Position numbers and translations under genes: made by a program
The notes under the pieces: model-generated
Told to the model about the DNA's origin: nothing
The model's input: the letters and a program-made list of their open reading frames with translations, nothing else
Databases searched by the model: none
In this document: positions 46,956 through 47,780 of the stretch, piece by piece
Numbering within the stretch: position 1 is the first letter of the stretch
Layout of the letters: the number at the start of each line of letters is the position of its first letter
DNA from: Paracoccus binzhouensis
GTDB lineage: Bacteria; Pseudomonadota; Alphaproteobacteria; Rhodobacterales; Rhodobacteraceae
Assembly: GCF_016446475.1 (NCBI RefSeq)
Contig: NZ_JAEHFP010000018.1
Location: 1-47,780, forward strand
Direction of reading: 5' to 3'
Length of the DNA: 47,780 nucleotides

Positions 46956-47780
46956 ATGGCCGAGGATGAAAAACTGGTTTCTGAAATCTTGACGCTGACC
47001 GACCGGCTGGCCCAGGTCCGCGCCAGCGTCGAGCGCCGCTTCGTCGGCCAGCATGCGGTGGTCGAGCAGGTGCTGGCCGCGATCCTGTCGGGCGGGCATG
47101 CGCTGCTGGTCGGCCAGCCGGGCCTGGGCAAGACCATGCTGGTCGATACCCTGGCCACGGTGCTGGGCCTTGATACCGCGCGCATCCAGTTCACCCCCGA
47201 CCTGATGCCGGCCGACATCCTGGGCTCGGAGGTGCTGGACATCCGCCCCGACGGCACCCGCGCCTTCCGCTTCATCGAGGGGCCGGTCTTCACCCAGCTG
47301 CTGATGGCGGACGAGATCAACCGCGCCAGCCCCCGCACCCAATCCGCGCTGCTGCAGGCCATGCAGGAGGGCGAGGTGACCATCGGCGGCGAACACCGGC
47401 CGCTGGGCCGGCCCTTCCACGTCCTCGCCACCCAGAACCCCATCGAGCAGGAGGGCACCTATCCCTTGCCCGAGGCGCAGCTGGACCGTTTCCTGTTGCA
47501 GATCGACGTGGACTATCCCGACCGCGACACCGAGCGCGCCATCCTGCTGGCCACCACCGGGATCGAGCAGGGCCGCGCCCATGCGGTCTTCGACGCGGCG
47601 GGGCTGGTCGCGGCGCAAGCGCTGATCCGGCGCATGCCGGTGGGCGAGACGGTGCTGAACGCCATCCTCGACCTGGTGCGGGCCGCGCGGCCCGGCGCGC
47701 CCGAGGCGCCCGGCTGGATGGCCGACACGCTGGTCTGGGGGCCGGGGCCGCGCGCCGCCCAGGCGCTGACGCTGGTGACG
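46956..47780 (+). CDS. MoxR-family AAA+ ATPase (3' end outside window)
   Basis: 275 visible N-terminal residues of a MoxR ATPase; the gene continues past the window. Walker A GQPGLGKT is at residues 53-60 and Walker B LLMADEINRASPRTQSALLQ near residue 110. Sensor 1 lies in VLATQNPIEQEGTYPLPEAQ, followed by LDRFL. MoxR proteins usually act as chaperones with VWA-domain partners (often a DUF58 protein encoded next), which would lie beyond the edge. ATG 46956 has a poor Shine-Dalgarno; the divergent gene leaves only 61 nt for both promoters. Confidence 0.92.
   Translation, partial: MAEDEKLVSEILTLTDRLAQVRASVERRFVGQHAVVEQVLAAILSGGHALLVGQPGLGKTMLVDTLATVLGLDTARIQFTPDLMPADILGSEVLDIRPDGTRAFRFIEGPVFTQLLMADEINRASPRTQSALLQAMQEGEVTIGGEHRPLGRPFHVLATQNPIEQEGTYPLPEAQLDRFLLQIDVDYPDRDTERAILLATTGIEQGRAHAVFDAAGLVAAQALIRRMPVGETVLNAILDLVRAARPGAPEAPGWMADTLVWGPGPRAAQALTLVT

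Overview
The window is GC-rich, densely coding DNA from an alphaproteobacterium, most likely a Rhodobacterales member close to Paracoccus. This rests on gene content: a MipZ division ATPase, a pyruvate dehydrogenase operon whose E1-beta carries its own lipoyl domain, an ethylmalonyl-CoA mutase, a DUF1523 protein and the gene order ffh / chorismate mutase / rpsP-rimM-trmD-rplS-rpmE. No rRNA, CRISPR array, intact insertion sequence or phage was seen.

Layout. 1-799 (-): 5' part of a penicillin-acylase-family gene. 928-1794 (+): a beta-hydroxyacid dehydrogenase, then tRNA-Val(TAC) at 1842-1917. 2265-5134: an unknown 160-residue protein and the accessory factor Tex. 5135-5971: an apparently non-coding, decayed stretch. 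5972-19531: a glycine catabolism island. 19841-21799: ethylmalonyl-CoA mutase. 21897-23371 (-): a CMD-type peroxidase-like protein and a DMT exporter. 23603-28776 (+): SRP protein Ffh, a GNAT protein, chorismate mutase and the S16-RimM-TrmD-L19-L31 translation operon, closed by a strong terminator. 28905-29353 (-): two tiny unknown genes. 29632-34718 (+): MipZ and a two-gene RND efflux system. 34821-38564 (-): pdhABC, preceded by an FtsB-like protein and an M20 deacylase (to 40412). 40517-44764 (+): two small membrane proteins, deoC and a double-domain ALDH16-type aldehyde dehydrogenase. 44834-45475: a PaiB-type FMN-binding protein. 45591-46894 (-): a hydroxypyruvate-isomerase-like protein and a DUF1285 protein. 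46956-end: a MoxR AAA+ ATPase cut by the window edge.

The main system is the glycine island. A divergent LysR regulator faces a CycA-type permease, followed in one direction by an internally deleted serine hydroxymethyltransferase (SHMT) remnant, lpd, lipA, gcvT, gcvH, gcvP, intact glyA, sdaA and purU. The inferred route is: import glycine; cleave it to CO2, NH3 and methylene-THF; condense a second glycine with that C1 unit to serine; deaminate serine to pyruvate; and release excess C1 as formate through PurU. The cluster supplies its own E3 subunit (Lpd) and lipoyl synthase (LipA), so it needs few housekeeping parts. The most unusual item is the 144-residue mini-SHMT. It keeps the N- and C-terminal ends of SHMT in one open frame, lacks the PLP-binding middle, and overlaps the start of lpd.

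Other points worth attention are a palindrome carrying a TATAAT hexamer in the lysR/cycA gap, nested complementary segments in the presumed cycA leader, an 11-bp-period tandem repeat before chorismate mutase, a dispersed palindromic repeat at three loci, and the deoC-ALDH16 pair.
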